Origin: Paractinoplanes brasiliensis
GTDB lineage: Bacteria; Actinomycetota; Actinomycetes; Mycobacteriales; Micromonosporaceae
Length of the DNA stretch: 64,000 nucleotides
Reading direction: 5' to 3'
NCBI RefSeq assembly: GCF_004362215.1
Contig: NZ_SNWR01000002.1
Span: forward strand, 124,001-188,000
Shown here in pieces: positions 39,900 through 48,804 of this stretch. Every line of letters starts with the position of its first letter. Position 1 is the first letter of the stretch. Both the position numbers and the translations under genes were made by a program. The notes beneath the pieces were generated by a model. The model did no database searches. It worked only from the letters and a program-made list of their open reading frames with translations, and was not told the origin of the DNA.

Positions 39900-42125
39900 G
39901 TGGCCAGAAGAAGACAGATCGCGGCCGTTCTCGCCGTCGGCGCCGTGTGCGCGGGAATCATGGTCGCGACCAGGGCCGACGCGGCCGCCGGATGCCAGGT
40001 GCGCTACACCGTGTCGAGTTCCTGGCCGGGCGGCTTCGGCGCGAACGTCGACATCACCAACCTCGGCGACCCGGTCAACGGCTGGACGTTAACGTTCACT
40101 TTCCCCGGCGGGCAGACCGTCGGCCAGCTGTGGAACGGCTCGGTCACGCAGTCCGGCGCGCAGGTGTCGGTCCGCGACGCCGGTTGGAACGCTTCAATAG
40201 CGACCAACGGCACCGCGGGCTTCGGCTTCAACGCCACCGGCGACGCGGCGCCCCCGACGTCGTTCGCCCTCAACGGCGTCGCCTGCACCGGCGCGGCCCA
40301 GCCCACCACCGCGCCCCCGACGACCGCGCCCCCGACAACCACGCCCCCGACCACGACGCCCCCGACCACGACGCCCCCGACCACCGCGCCGCCGACCACC
40401 GCGCCGCCGACGACCCCGCCCACCACGATCGCGCCCGCGGACGGTAAGCAGCGGGAACGCCTCGACCGCGGCGTGATCAGCGTCCGCTCCGGCTCGGGCA
40501 ACCTGGTGAGCTGGCGCTGGCTGGCCACCGACCCGTCCGGCATCGGCTTCAACGTCTACCGCGGCGCCACCAAGCTCAACGCGTCGCCGCTCACCACCTC
40601 GACCAACTACCTGGACGCCGGCGCCGCGGCGAACGCGTCGTACACCGTACGGGCTGTCCTCAACGGCGCCGAACAGGGTGCGGAAGGCCCGTCGCTCAGC
40701 TTCGCCAACGGTTACCTCGACGTCCCGATCCAGAACCCCAACAGTTCCCTGTACGCGGCCAACGACGCCGGCACCGGCGACCTCGACGGCGACGGCAAGC
40801 TCGACCTGGTGCTCAAGTGGGAGCCCAACAACGCCAAGGACAACTCGCAGTCCGGCGTCACCGACCCGGTCTACGTCGACGCGTACAAGCTCGACGGCAC
40901 CCGGCTGTGGCGCGTCAACCTGGGCCGCAACATCCGCGCCGGCGCGCACTACACCCAGTTCCAGGTGTACGACTACGACGGCGACGGCCGTGCCGAGGTC
41001 GCCATGAAGACGGCCGACGCCACCGTTTCGGGCACCGGGCAGGTCATCGGCTCCTCGGGCGCCGACCACCGCAACTCGTCGGGCTACGTGCTCACCGGTC
41101 CCGAGTACCTGACGATGTTCGACGGCCGTACCGGCGCCGCCCTGTCCACAGTTGACTACGTGCCTCCGCGCGGCACTGTGTCGAGCTGGGGAGACTCGTA
41201 CGGGAATCGGGTCGACCGCTTCCTGGCCGGCACCGCCTACCTCGACGGCAGCCGCCCCAGCCTGATCATGGCGCGCGGCTACTACACCCGTACGGTGGTC
41301 GTGGCCTGGGATTTCCGCAACGGCTCGCTGGCCCGCCGCTGGACGTTCGACAGCAACAGCTCCACCAACAGCGGCACCGCCGGCCAGGGCAACCACCAGC
41401 TCTCGGTGGCCGACGTCGACCGCGACGGCCGCGACGAGATCGTGTACGGCTCGCTCGCCATCGACGACAACGGCGCGAAACTGTGGAACACCGGCCACGG
41501 CCACGGCGACGCCCTGCACGTCGGTGACCTCGACCCGTCCCGTACGGGCCTCGAAGTCTTCAAAGTCAGTGAGGACTCGAGCAAACCGTCGTCGTGGTTC
41601 GCCGACGCCCGTACGGGTCAGATCCTGTGGACCACGCCCGCGAACGGCGACAACGGACGGGGCGTGTCCGCCGACGTCTGGGCCGGGAGCCCGGGCGCCG
41701 AGTCGTGGTCGTCCGCAGCCGACGGCGTACGGGGTCCCTCCGGCGCCGTGGTGTCGTCGCGCAAACCCGGCTCCGCCAACTTCGTGATCTGGTGGGACGG
41801 CGACCCGCAACGCGAACTGCTCGACCAGACCCGCATCGACAAGTACGGCACCTCGGGCGACACCCGCCTGCTGACCGCGTCGGGCGTCCACTCCAACAAC
41901 GGCACCAAGGCCACCCCCTCCCTCAGCGGCGACCTGCTCGGCGACTGGCGAGAGGAGGTCATCTGGCCGACCTCCGACAACACCGCCCTGCGCATCTACT
42001 CAACCCCCGCCCAAACCGACCGCCGGGTCCTGACCCTGCTGCACGACATCCAGTACCGCGAGGCCCTGGCCTGGCAGAACACCGCCTACAACCAGCCTCC
42101 GCACCCGTCTTTCGCCATCGGCTGA
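39900..42125 (+). CDS. CBM2-rhamnogalacturonan lyase (PL11)
   Basis: A 741-residue secreted enzyme: signal peptide (IAAVLAVGAVCAGIMVATRA), CBM2 (CQVRYTVSSSWPGGFGANVD), a linker of PPTT repeats, then a PL11 lyase from about residue 190 to the end (RGVISVRSGSGNLVSWRWLA, FNVYRGATKLN, AGTGDLDGDGKLDLVLKWEP, YDYDGDGRAEVAMKTADATV, GDLLGDWREEVIWPT). PL11 enzymes cut the rhamnogalacturonan I backbone of pectin by beta-elimination and have Ca-binding DGDG loops, visible here. I chose GTG 39900, since GGAGG sits seven bases upstream; the ATG at 39885 contains that site within its own codons. Confidence 0.92.
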   Translation: MARRRQIAAVLAVGAVCAGIMVATRADAAAGCQVRYTVSSSWPGGFGANVDITNLGDPVNGWTLTFTFPGGQTVGQLWNGSVTQSGAQVSVRDAGWNASIATNGTAGFGFNATGDAAPPTSFALNGVACTGAAQPTTAPPTTAPPTTTPPTTTPPTTTPPTTAPPTTAPPTTPPTTIAPADGKQRERLDRGVISVRSGSGNLVSWRWLATDPSGIGFNVYRGATKLNASPLTTSTNYLDAGAAANASYTVRAVLNGAEQGAEGPSLSFANGYLDVPIQNPNSSLYAANDAGTGDLDGDGKLDLVLKWEPNNAKDNSQSGVTDPVYVDAYKLDGTRLWRVNLGRNIRAGAHYTQFQVYDYDGDGRAEVAMKTADATVSGTGQVIGSSGADHRNSSGYVLTGPEYLTMFDGRTGAALSTVDYVPPRGTVSSWGDSYGNRVDRFLAGTAYLDGSRPSLIMARGYYTRTVVVAWDFRNGSLARRWTFDSNSSTNSGTAGQGNHQLSVADVDRDGRDEIVYGSLAIDDNGAKLWNTGHGHGDALHVGDLDPSRTGLEVFKVSEDSSKPSSWFADARTGQILWTTPANGDNGRGVSADVWAGSPGAESWSSAADGVRGPSGAVVSSRKPGSANFVIWWDGDPQRELLDQTRIDKYGTSGDTRLLTASGVHSNNGTKATPSLSGDLLGDWREEVIWPTSDNTALRIYSTPAQTDRRVLTLLHDIQYREALAWQNTAYNQPPHPSFAIG

Positions 42126-42128
42126 CCC

Positions 42129-42174
42129 GATCCGGTTCCGGTCCCGCCGCAGCCCGCGGGACCGGAACCGGATC
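42129..42174 (+). terminator. Strong hairpin terminator after the lyase gene
   Basis: A perfect 19-bp inverted repeat (GATCCGGTTCCGGTCCCGC and its complement) with an 8-base loop begins three bases after the stop codon. It separates the lyase from the convergent glc operon. Confidence 0.78.
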
Positions 42175-42230
42175 CTCGATGGTTCGGCCGCGAGTTCTGC
42201 GTCGAGCGCAGCGCCCCTCGAACGAGGCCC

Positions 42231-43583
42231 TCAGCGCAGGGCCGCAGCCCCCGCGTTGCGGATCGAGGCGTCGAGGACCTGCGCCGTGTGGGCCATGGGC
42301 AGTTCGGCGCCCTGGCGGCGTAGGGCGGCGGCCACCTGCATCATGCAGCCCGGGTTGGCCGTGACGAGCAGGTCGGCGCCGGTGGCGAGGATGTTCGCGG
42401 CTTTGCGGTCGCCCAGTTCGGCGGCCGGTATCGGGTTCAGGATGTTCCAGATTCCGGCGGAACCGCAGCACAGTTCGGGGTCGGCTATCTCGCGCAGTCG
42501 CAGTTCCGGAATTCCGCGCAGAAGGGCCCGCGGCTGGGTGCGGATTCCCTGGGCGTGGGCCAGATGGCAGGCGTCGTGATAGGCGACCGTCACGGGCAAG
42601 GGGTGCCGCGGCGCCACCGGGCCCAGTTCGTCGAGCAGTTCCGCCAGGTCGCGCACCTTCGCCGAGAAGGCCGCCGCCCGCGCGGCATAAGCAGGGTCGT
42701 CGGCCAGCAGTTCGCCGTATTCCTTCAGGGACGAGCCGCAGCCGGCCGCGTTGACGACGAAATAGTCCATGCCGGCATCCGCGAACACGTCGATCAGGCG
42801 GCGGGCGAAATCGAGTGCCTCGTCGCGTCGGCCGTTGTGGACGCTCAGTGCGCCGCAGCAACCCTGGCCGGGTGGGATCACGACGTCGCAACCCTCGGCG
42901 GCGAGGATGCGTACGGTGGCCGAATTGACCTCGGGGAAGAAAGCGCCCTGGACGCAGCCGGTCAGCATGCCGACCACCGCCCGCCGGGTGCCGCGGGCCG
43001 CCACCCGGCGCGGTGGGGCCGGCACTTTCCGCAGCTGGGGCGTGAGTGATTCCAGCGTCGACAGGGTGGGGCCGAGCCGGTCGAGCAATCCGCTGCGCGC
43101 CACCATTTTGCGCAAACCCGTTTTCTGGTACGCCCGCAGTGGCCCCCGCAAGAGGCGCAGCCGCCGCGGATAGGGGAACAGCGCGAAGATGGCTTTCCGG
43201 AGCAGTGAATCGGCGGGCCCGCGCGAGTACCGACGTTCGACCTGTGCCCGGGTGTCCTCGATGAGCCGGTCGTACTTGACGCCCGACGGGCACGCCGTCA
43301 CGCACGACATGCAGCCCAGGCATTTGTCGAAATGGGAGACCATCGACGCGCTGAGCGGTTCGCCGGTGAGGCCCTCGTTCATCAGATAGATGCGGCCGCG
43401 CGGCGAATCGGCCTCGTTGCCCCACAGCACGTACGTCGGGCAGGTCGTCAAGCAGAAGCCGCAGTGCACACAATCCGCGATCAGCTCGGCTTTCGGCGGA
43501 TGCTGGTCGTCGAAGGCCCCGGACTCCAGGGGCGCGAGCACATCGCGCGGCGGCTCACCGGTTCCCCACGTAGCGTCGACCAC
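42231..43583 (-). CDS. glcF: Glycolate oxidase iron-sulfur subunit
   Basis: A 450-residue protein with two [4Fe-4S] ferredoxin motifs near the start (CVHCGFCLTTCPTYVLWG and CLGCMSCVTACPSGVKYD) and two CCG domains (GCCGALSVHNGRRDEAL and CCGSAGIWNIL). It passes electrons from the flavin subunits of glycolate (or lactate) oxidase to the respiratory chain. Its GTG overlaps the glcE stop by one base (TAGTG) with GGGAGG upstream, so the three genes are coupled. Confidence 0.95.
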   Translation of the reverse strand: MVDATWGTGEPPRDVLAPLESGAFDDQHPPKAELIADCVHCGFCLTTCPTYVLWGNEADSPRGRIYLMNEGLTGEPLSASMVSHFDKCLGCMSCVTACPSGVKYDRLIEDTRAQVERRYSRGPADSLLRKAIFALFPYPRRLRLLRGPLRAYQKTGLRKMVARSGLLDRLGPTLSTLESLTPQLRKVPAPPRRVAARGTRRAVVGMLTGCVQGAFFPEVNSATVRILAAEGCDVVIPPGQGCCGALSVHNGRRDEALDFARRLIDVFADAGMDYFVVNAAGCGSSLKEYGELLADDPAYAARAAAFSAKVRDLAELLDELGPVAPRHPLPVTVAYHDACHLAHAQGIRTQPRALLRGIPELRLREIADPELCCGSAGIWNILNPIPAAELGDRKAANILATGADLLVTANPGCMMQVAAALRRQGAELPMAHTAQVLDASIRNAGAAALR

Positions 43584-44701
43584 TAAATGCCTCCCACGAA
43601 TCGCCCCGGCGCGAATCGGTGCGCGGGATCGAACTGGTCCTTGATGCGCCGCATCAGCGCGAGCCCCGGCACCGGCCCCCACATGTCCAAAATGTCCCTC
43701 ACGGGAGAGGGTGCCGTCAGCACCACCGCGTGCCCGCCACCCCGCACGCACAACGCCCGCAGCCGCTCCACCTCGGTGATGCCCGACGCCGCGGCATAAA
43801 GCACCCCCGTCCCCGCCGACCCGCGCACCGTCGCCCCGGCGTCGAGCAGCGCCGGCACCTTCGACAGCGGCACCGACAGCTTCATCCCGATGCCGTCCGC
43901 ATCCCACGGCGGCAAACCCCACCAGGCCGGGGCCGCGTCGGTGATTTCCCCGGCCAGCAGCTTCCCGAGCAGAGCAGACCTTTCCCGTACGCCCTCAGCA
44001 GTGCCCTCGATCAGCACAGCGAGCTCTCCCGTGGCCGAGTCGACCTCGATCGCCGTGGGCGCGACCCGGGCGGCCAGGATCGAGGGCACCGCCTGCGCCG
44101 GGGCGGTCGACCGCACGTACGCGTGCGCCGCAGGCCGCGGGTGCAGGCGGAAGACGCACTCGGTGATCAACCCCAGGGTCCCGTACGAGCCGGTGTAGAG
44201 CTTGCCGAGGTCGTAGCCGGCGACGTTCTTGACCACCTTGCCGCCCGCCCTGGTGATCGTGCCGTCCGGCCGTACGACGGTGATGCCGATCAGCAGGTCG
44301 CGTGCGGTGCCGTAGTGCAGCCGCCGCGGGCCGCTGGCCCCGGTCGCCACCGTGCCGCCGACGGTGGCGCCCGGCGGGTGGTCGAGGGCGAGCTGCTGGC
44401 CGCCCAGCTCGAGGTCGTCGAGCGGCGTGCCCGCCTTCAGCACCGTGATCAGGTCGCCCGCGGCGTGTTCCACCATCCCGGCCATCCGGGAGGTGTCGAC
44501 GATCAGGTCGAGTTCGCGTGGGGCCGGCCCCCAGTGCAGCTTCGTGCCGCCGCCACGCACCACCACGGCCAGCCCCTGCGCCGCCGCGACCAGGGCGGCC
44601 GCCTCCTCGGTCGAGCCCGGCGCGGCCACCAGGCGAGCCGGCGCCCCACCCACGTGGTCGTCGTCCTTGGCGGGCCGGGTCAGCTCGTCGAGAACGCCCA
44701 T
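43583..44701 (-). CDS. glcE: Glycolate oxidase FAD-binding subunit GlcE
   Basis: A 372-residue FAD-linked oxidase subunit (FAD_binding_4). The motifs are VVVRGGGTKLHWGPAPRELD, HPPGATVGGTVATGASGPRR, and TRAGGKVVKNVAGYDLGKLY with the conserved Asp-Leu turn. It is the shorter of the two flavin-binding subunits of glycolate oxidase. It overlaps glcD by four bases (ATGA). Confidence 0.95.
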   Translation of the reverse strand: MGVLDELTRPAKDDDHVGGAPARLVAAPGSTEEAAALVAAAQGLAVVVRGGGTKLHWGPAPRELDLIVDTSRMAGMVEHAAGDLITVLKAGTPLDDLELGGQQLALDHPPGATVGGTVATGASGPRRLHYGTARDLLIGITVVRPDGTITRAGGKVVKNVAGYDLGKLYTGSYGTLGLITECVFRLHPRPAAHAYVRSTAPAQAVPSILAARVAPTAIEVDSATGELAVLIEGTAEGVRERSALLGKLLAGEITDAAPAWWGLPPWDADGIGMKLSVPLSKVPALLDAGATVRGSAGTGVLYAAASGITEVERLRALCVRGGGHAVVLTAPSPVRDILDMWGPVPGLALMRRIKDQFDPAHRFAPGRFVGGI

Positions 44702-46149
44702 CAGAAGACCTCGACGCCGGGGAAGCGCTCCCGCAGATCCGACCCCGGTTTCTCGCCGCACAGCCGCGGCGTCGGGAAGATCTTGCCGGGGTTGGACAGG
44801 GTCAGCGGGTCGAACGCGCACCGCACGAGCTGCATCGTCTCCAGGTCGTCGGGACCGAACATCCGCGGCATGTACTTCGACTTGTCCATGCCCACGCCGT
44901 GCTCCCCGGTGATCGACCCGCCGTACTCGATGCACAGGTCGATGATCGCCCCCGACACGGTCTCGGCCCGATCCGCCTCGCCCGCGTTCCGCGCGTCGAA
45001 CAGGACGAGCGGATGCAGGTTGCCGTCCCCGGCGTGAAAGACATTGGCCACCCGTACGCCGTGCGCCTCAGCCACCTCCGAGATGCGCCGCAGCACCTCG
45101 GGCAGCGCCGTCCGCGGGATCACGCCGTCCTGCACGATGTAGTCGGGGCTGATCCGCCCGACAGCCGCGAACGCCGACTTGCGGCCCTTCCAGAACAGGG
45201 CCCGTTCCGCCTCGTCGGCCGCTGTCCGGATCTCGAACGCCCCGTTGGCTTCGCACAACCCGGTGACCTGCTCGAACTGGGCCTCGACCTCGGCCGCCGG
45301 GCCGTCCAGCTCGACGATCAGCACGGCCGCCGCCCCAGGCGGGTAACCGCAGGCGACGGCGGCCTCGGCGGCCTCGATGGCCAGCGCGTCCATCATCTCG
45401 ATCGCGGCAGGCACCACCCCCGCTCCGATGATCGCCGAGGTGGCCGCCCCGGCCCGGTCGATGCTTCCGAAGGCGGCCAGCAGCGTGCGCACCGACTCGG
45501 GCAGACGGGTCAGCTTGACGGTGACCTCGGTCGCGATCCCGAGCGTGCCCTCCGACCCCACGAACGCGCCCACCAGGTCGTACCCCGGCGGGTCGAGCGC
45601 CCGCCCGCCGAGCCGGACGAGGTCGCCGTCGGGCGCGACGATCTGCAGCCCGGTCACGTGGTTGGTGGTGAAGCCGTACTTGAGGCAGTGCGCGCCGCCC
45701 GAGTTCTCGGCCACGTTGCCGCCGATCGAGCAGATCTGCTGGCTGGACGGGTCGGGCGCGTAGTAGTAGCCGTGCGGGGCGGACGCCTTCGTCACCTGCA
45801 GGTTGATCACGCCGGGCTCGACCACGGCCCGCTCGTCGGCCGGCGCCACCTCGACGATGCGGCGCATCTGCGCGGTCACGATCAGCACGCCCTCGGCGTG
45901 GGGGAGGGCGCCCCCGGAGAGCCCGGTTCCCGAGCCGCGGGCCACGTACGGCACCCCGGCTGCCACACACGCCTTGACCACGGCGGCGACCTGGGTGGCG
46001 GTGTGCGGCAGGGCGACCACGGCGGGCACGACCTTGTAGTGGGCGAGGCCGTCGCACTCGTACGTCCGCAGCTCCTGCCGGTCGGTGATGACCTGCTCGG
46101 CGCCCAGCTCGGAGCGCAGCCGCCGGATGAGCGCGTCGATGTCTGCCAT
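44701..46149 (-). CDS. glcD: Glycolate oxidase catalytic subunit GlcD
   Basis: A 482-residue FAD enzyme that oxidises glycolate to glyoxylate. The FAD site is VPYVARGSGTGLSGGALPHA and IGGNVAENSGGAHCLKYGFT; the C-terminal FAD-oxidase domain ends with NVFHAGDGNLHPLVLFDARN and the catalytic SITGEHGVGMDKSKYM. A strong ribosome site (GGAAGGAGGG) precedes the ATG. It is the first gene of glcDEF. A short palindrome in the upstream gap might be an operator. Confidence 0.95.
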   Translation of the reverse strand: MADIDALIRRLRSELGAEQVITDRQELRTYECDGLAHYKVVPAVVALPHTATQVAAVVKACVAAGVPYVARGSGTGLSGGALPHAEGVLIVTAQMRRIVEVAPADERAVVEPGVINLQVTKASAPHGYYYAPDPSSQQICSIGGNVAENSGGAHCLKYGFTTNHVTGLQIVAPDGDLVRLGGRALDPPGYDLVGAFVGSEGTLGIATEVTVKLTRLPESVRTLLAAFGSIDRAGAATSAIIGAGVVPAAIEMMDALAIEAAEAAVACGYPPGAAAVLIVELDGPAAEVEAQFEQVTGLCEANGAFEIRTAADEAERALFWKGRKSAFAAVGRISPDYIVQDGVIPRTALPEVLRRISEVAEAHGVRVANVFHAGDGNLHPLVLFDARNAGEADRAETVSGAIIDLCIEYGGSITGEHGVGMDKSKYMPRMFGPDDLETMQLVRCAFDPLTLSNPGKIFPTPRLCGEKPGSDLRERFPGVEVF

Positions 46150-46176
46150 GAGCCCTCCTTCCGGACAACCTAACCC

Positions 46177-46188
46177 GAGTGCTCACTC
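46177..46188. promoter_or_regulatory. Short palindrome upstream of glcD
   Basis: GAGTGCTCACTC is a near-palindrome with two 5-bp arms, of the kind used by TetR/GntR repressors, 28 bases before the glcD start in a divergent gap. It could serve either gene. The evidence is weak. Confidence 0.28.
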
Positions 46189-46267
46189 AGCGCGATGCTG
46201 TCGATCGGTCCCGTAGTAGTTGCCGCACCGCCCTCGGCCCGGCGCGCGGGTCTGGGATCATTGCCCG

Positions 46268-46948
46268 ATGTTCGCTCGTGCTGCTGTGATCGGGACCTGT
46301 GCTCTGCTGCTGGTGGCCGGGTGTTCCGGCGACGACGACCCGGCCCCCGAGCCGACCGGTCTGCTCACCGTCACCACGATGCGCGGCGCGCTGCTGCAGG
46401 CGTCCGAGATCGGGCCCGCCTGGGCCGCCCCGCAGACCAGCGCCGACCCCAGCCGGCTGCCCAGCATCTGTGGCGGCACCACGACGGCCCCCAGCGCGCC
46501 GCCCGGCGGCGAGGTGGTCAGCGCGTCCTTCGTGGACGAGGGGCAGAAGGGCGCCCAGACGCTCGACCAGACCGCGTTCGTCTTCGGCGACGAGGCGCTG
46601 GCCACGGCGGCCCAGACGGCGTTGCGGGCGGTCGCCGACGGCTGCCAGGCCGAGGTGTCGGTGCCGGCCACCGTCAACGACGAGAAGGCCGAGCCGGCGT
46701 ACACCGAAACTGTCGCGATCAAGACCCTCGACGAGTCGGGCTGGAAGGGCTTCGTGGTGATCCGGCACAAGAAGTACGAACCGGCTCACCCCAGCACGGC
46801 CGACACCGCGGTAGCCGTGCTGACCAGCCGCAACGTGGTTCTCGTGGACACGTACGCGATCTATCGCCTGAACACCTCGAGCCCGTCGCCGAACTTCGAC
46901 GCGGACTGGCAGCGGCTGGTCGGCAGCGTGGTCCAGCGAGTCTCCTGA
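46268..46948 (+). CDS. Lipoprotein, possible sensor-type extracellular domain
   Basis: The 226-residue product has a lipobox (LLLVAGCSGDDD, Cys near residue 19) and a soluble domain (TTMRGALLQASEIGPAWAAP, FGDEALATAAQTALRAVADG, NVVLVDTYAIYRL) reminiscent of PknH-type extracellular sensor domains of actinomycetes. That assignment is from memory and tentative. It is monocistronic, divergent from glcD and convergent with the P450 gene. Confidence 0.78.
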   Translation: MFARAAVIGTCALLLVAGCSGDDDPAPEPTGLLTVTTMRGALLQASEIGPAWAAPQTSADPSRLPSICGGTTTAPSAPPGGEVVSASFVDEGQKGAQTLDQTAFVFGDEALATAAQTALRAVADGCQAEVSVPATVNDEKAEPAYTETVAIKTLDESGWKGFVVIRHKKYEPAHPSTADTAVAVLTSRNVVLVDTYAIYRLNTSSPSPNFDADWQRLVGSVVQRVS

Positions 46949-46996
46949 CCCGGCGGGATAGACACGACGGCCCAGTGTCGTCTAATGTTCCGAGTG

Positions 46997-47046
46997 CGCC
47001 GTTGCGAGTTCTTCCCCCGTGGAATTCGCAGCGGCGTCTTACTTTT
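46997..47046 (+). terminator. Terminator after the lipoprotein gene
   Basis: A 15-bp stem (CGCCGTTGCGAGTTC / GAATTCGCAGCGGCG, two G-T or mismatched pairs) with a 10-base loop is followed by TCTTACTTTTCC. It lies between convergent genes. Confidence 0.6.
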
Positions 47047-47047
47047 C

Positions 47048-48313
47048 CTACCCGGTGGTCACCGGCAGCGTGTCGAAGCCCCGGATGGTGAGGCTGTCCC
47101 GCCGCTGCGCGCCCTCGGCCCGCTTCAGGTTCGGCAGCCGCTCGAACAGCCGCGGAAAGGCGATCTCGGCTTCCAGCTTGGCCATCGGCGCCCCCAGGCA
47201 GTAATGCATGCCCCCGCCGAACGACAGCGACGTGTTGTCACCCCGCCGCAGGTCGAGCCGGTCGGGGTCGGGGAAGCGCCGCGCGTCGCGGTTGGCCGAA
47301 CCCGTGTACGCCACGATCCGGTCGCCCGGCTGGAACGTCACTCCGGCCACCGTCGTGGTCTCCAGGGCCGTCCGGTCGATGTTCTGCACCGGTGAGTCGT
47401 AGCGCAGCAGCTCCTGCACGGCCGAGGCCGGATCGGCGAACAGGCACGGCAGCTGCTCGGGGTGCGCCAGCAGCGCCACCAGTCCGTTGGAGAGCAGGTT
47501 GGTGGTCGTCTCGAAACCGGCCGCGAACAGCAGCCCGGCCATCGTCAGCAACTCGTCCTCGGTGAGCCTGTCGCCGGCCTCCTCGTGGCCGACCAGGGCG
47601 CTCATCAGGTCCTCCCGCGGCCGTCGTCGTCGCTCGGCGGCCAGCCCGGCCAGATAATCCCGTACGGCCCGGGCCGCCGGGTTGGCCTTCGACAGCACTT
47701 CGGGGGTGATGTCGTCGAGCACCGCCGACCAGTCCGACACCAGGTGCTGGAACTGGGCCCGGTCGGCCGGCGGGATGCCGAGCAGCTCGCTGATCACGTT
47801 GCAGGGCAGCGGGAACGCGAACGCCGCGACGAAGTCGACGGTGCCGTCCATCTCGTCGATGAGGCCGTCGATCATCCGCTCGGTGGCCGGGCGCAGCGCC
47901 TGCACCCGCCGGGCGGTGAAGCTCGAGCTGACCAGCCGCCGCAGGCGGGTGTGGTCGGGCGGGTTGATGCCGAGCAGGCTGGTGAAGTAGCCGTACAGCG
48001 CCGGGTGGTCGGCCCAGTCGGCCAGGCCCGCGTGGGCCAGCATCTCGACGGGCATCTTGCCGAGCTTGTGATCGCGGGCGACGGCCGCGCACTCGGCGAA
48101 CCGGGTCACGATCAGGGTGCCGTCGTCGGCACGCACAAAGGCGCCGATCTCGCGCAGACGCGCGTAGTGGCCGTACGGATCCTCGCGCCCCACCAGCGTG
48201 GTGAGCTCCTCCAGAAGTGCCGAAACCTCGCGACTTTCCACAATGTCCGCCACTACTTGACCATACAAGCTTGGACTTGAGCGCAGGAGTGTCCTAAGCT
48301 GCTGACGGTTCAT
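47048..48313 (-). CDS. Cytochrome P450
   Basis: A 421-residue bacterial class-I P450 (CYP105/107-like). The oxygen-activating I helix is LLFAAGFETTTN, the ExxR motif ELLRYDSPVQN, and the haem-binding loop FGGGMHYCLGAPMAKLE with the axial Cys. It needs a ferredoxin and reductase, neither of which is encoded nearby. The natural substrate is unknown. ATG 48313 gives a normal-length N-terminus. Confidence 0.94.
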   Translation of the reverse strand: MNRQQLRTLLRSSPSLYGQVVADIVESREVSALLEELTTLVGREDPYGHYARLREIGAFVRADDGTLIVTRFAECAAVARDHKLGKMPVEMLAHAGLADWADHPALYGYFTSLLGINPPDHTRLRRLVSSSFTARRVQALRPATERMIDGLIDEMDGTVDFVAAFAFPLPCNVISELLGIPPADRAQFQHLVSDWSAVLDDITPEVLSKANPAARAVRDYLAGLAAERRRRPREDLMSALVGHEEAGDRLTEDELLTMAGLLFAAGFETTTNLLSNGLVALLAHPEQLPCLFADPASAVQELLRYDSPVQNIDRTALETTTVAGVTFQPGDRIVAYTGSANRDARRFPDPDRLDLRRGDNTSLSFGGGMHYCLGAPMAKLEAEIAFPRLFERLPNLKRAEGAQRRDSLTIRGFDTLPVTTG

Positions 48314-48408
48314 CAACCACAGTTTATGAGGCCCTACATCGGGGGATGTGCAGCGGCGCGGTTCGGGCCCCTGCTCATGGGCGTCACCGTCGAGGGAGGA
48401 GGGCGTGG

Positions 48409-48804
48409 GTGGGCGCCTTCTCCATCGCCGAGAAACTGGACCGGTTGTTCCGGCAGCACAAGCCGGAGCCCAGCTACATGGCGGTGGCCGAGGCGGTTCG
48501 CTCCGGCCAGGGCGTGGCCATCTCGCACACCTACATCTGGCAGTTGCGCACCGGCCGCCGCGACAACCCGACCGTTGCGCACCTCACCGCGCTGGCCACC
48601 TACTTCGGTGTTCCGGTGGCGTATTTCATAGACGACGAGCAAACCCGGCGCATCGACGATCAACTTCAGTTGATGCAAACCATCCGCGCTGCGGGTGTCA
48701 CCGAGATCGCGATGCGGGCGGCCGACATCTCGCCGCGCGGCCGCGATTTGATCAGCGAGCTGATCCAAAAGGTCTGGGAGTCGGAGCACAAGGCGGACGG
48801 CTGA
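48409..48804 (+). CDS. EspR-like helix-turn-helix regulator
   Basis: A 131-residue protein with an XRE-type helix-turn-helix (YMAVAEAVRSGQGVAISHTY then IWQLRTGRRDNPT) followed by FFGVPVAYF-like helices and a C-terminal helical tail. Its length and plan match the mycobacterial nucleoid-associated regulator EspR (N-terminal HTH plus dimerisation helices). The GTG start follows GGAGGAGGGC. It is divergent from the P450 gene and its 3' end overlaps the DUF6545 gene by 53 bases on the opposite strand, so expression of the two may interfere. Confidence 0.88.
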   Translation: MGAFSIAEKLDRLFRQHKPEPSYMAVAEAVRSGQGVAISHTYIWQLRTGRRDNPTVAHLTALATYFGVPVAYFIDDEQTRRIDDQLQLMQTIRAAGVTEIAMRAADISPRGRDLISELIQKVWESEHKADG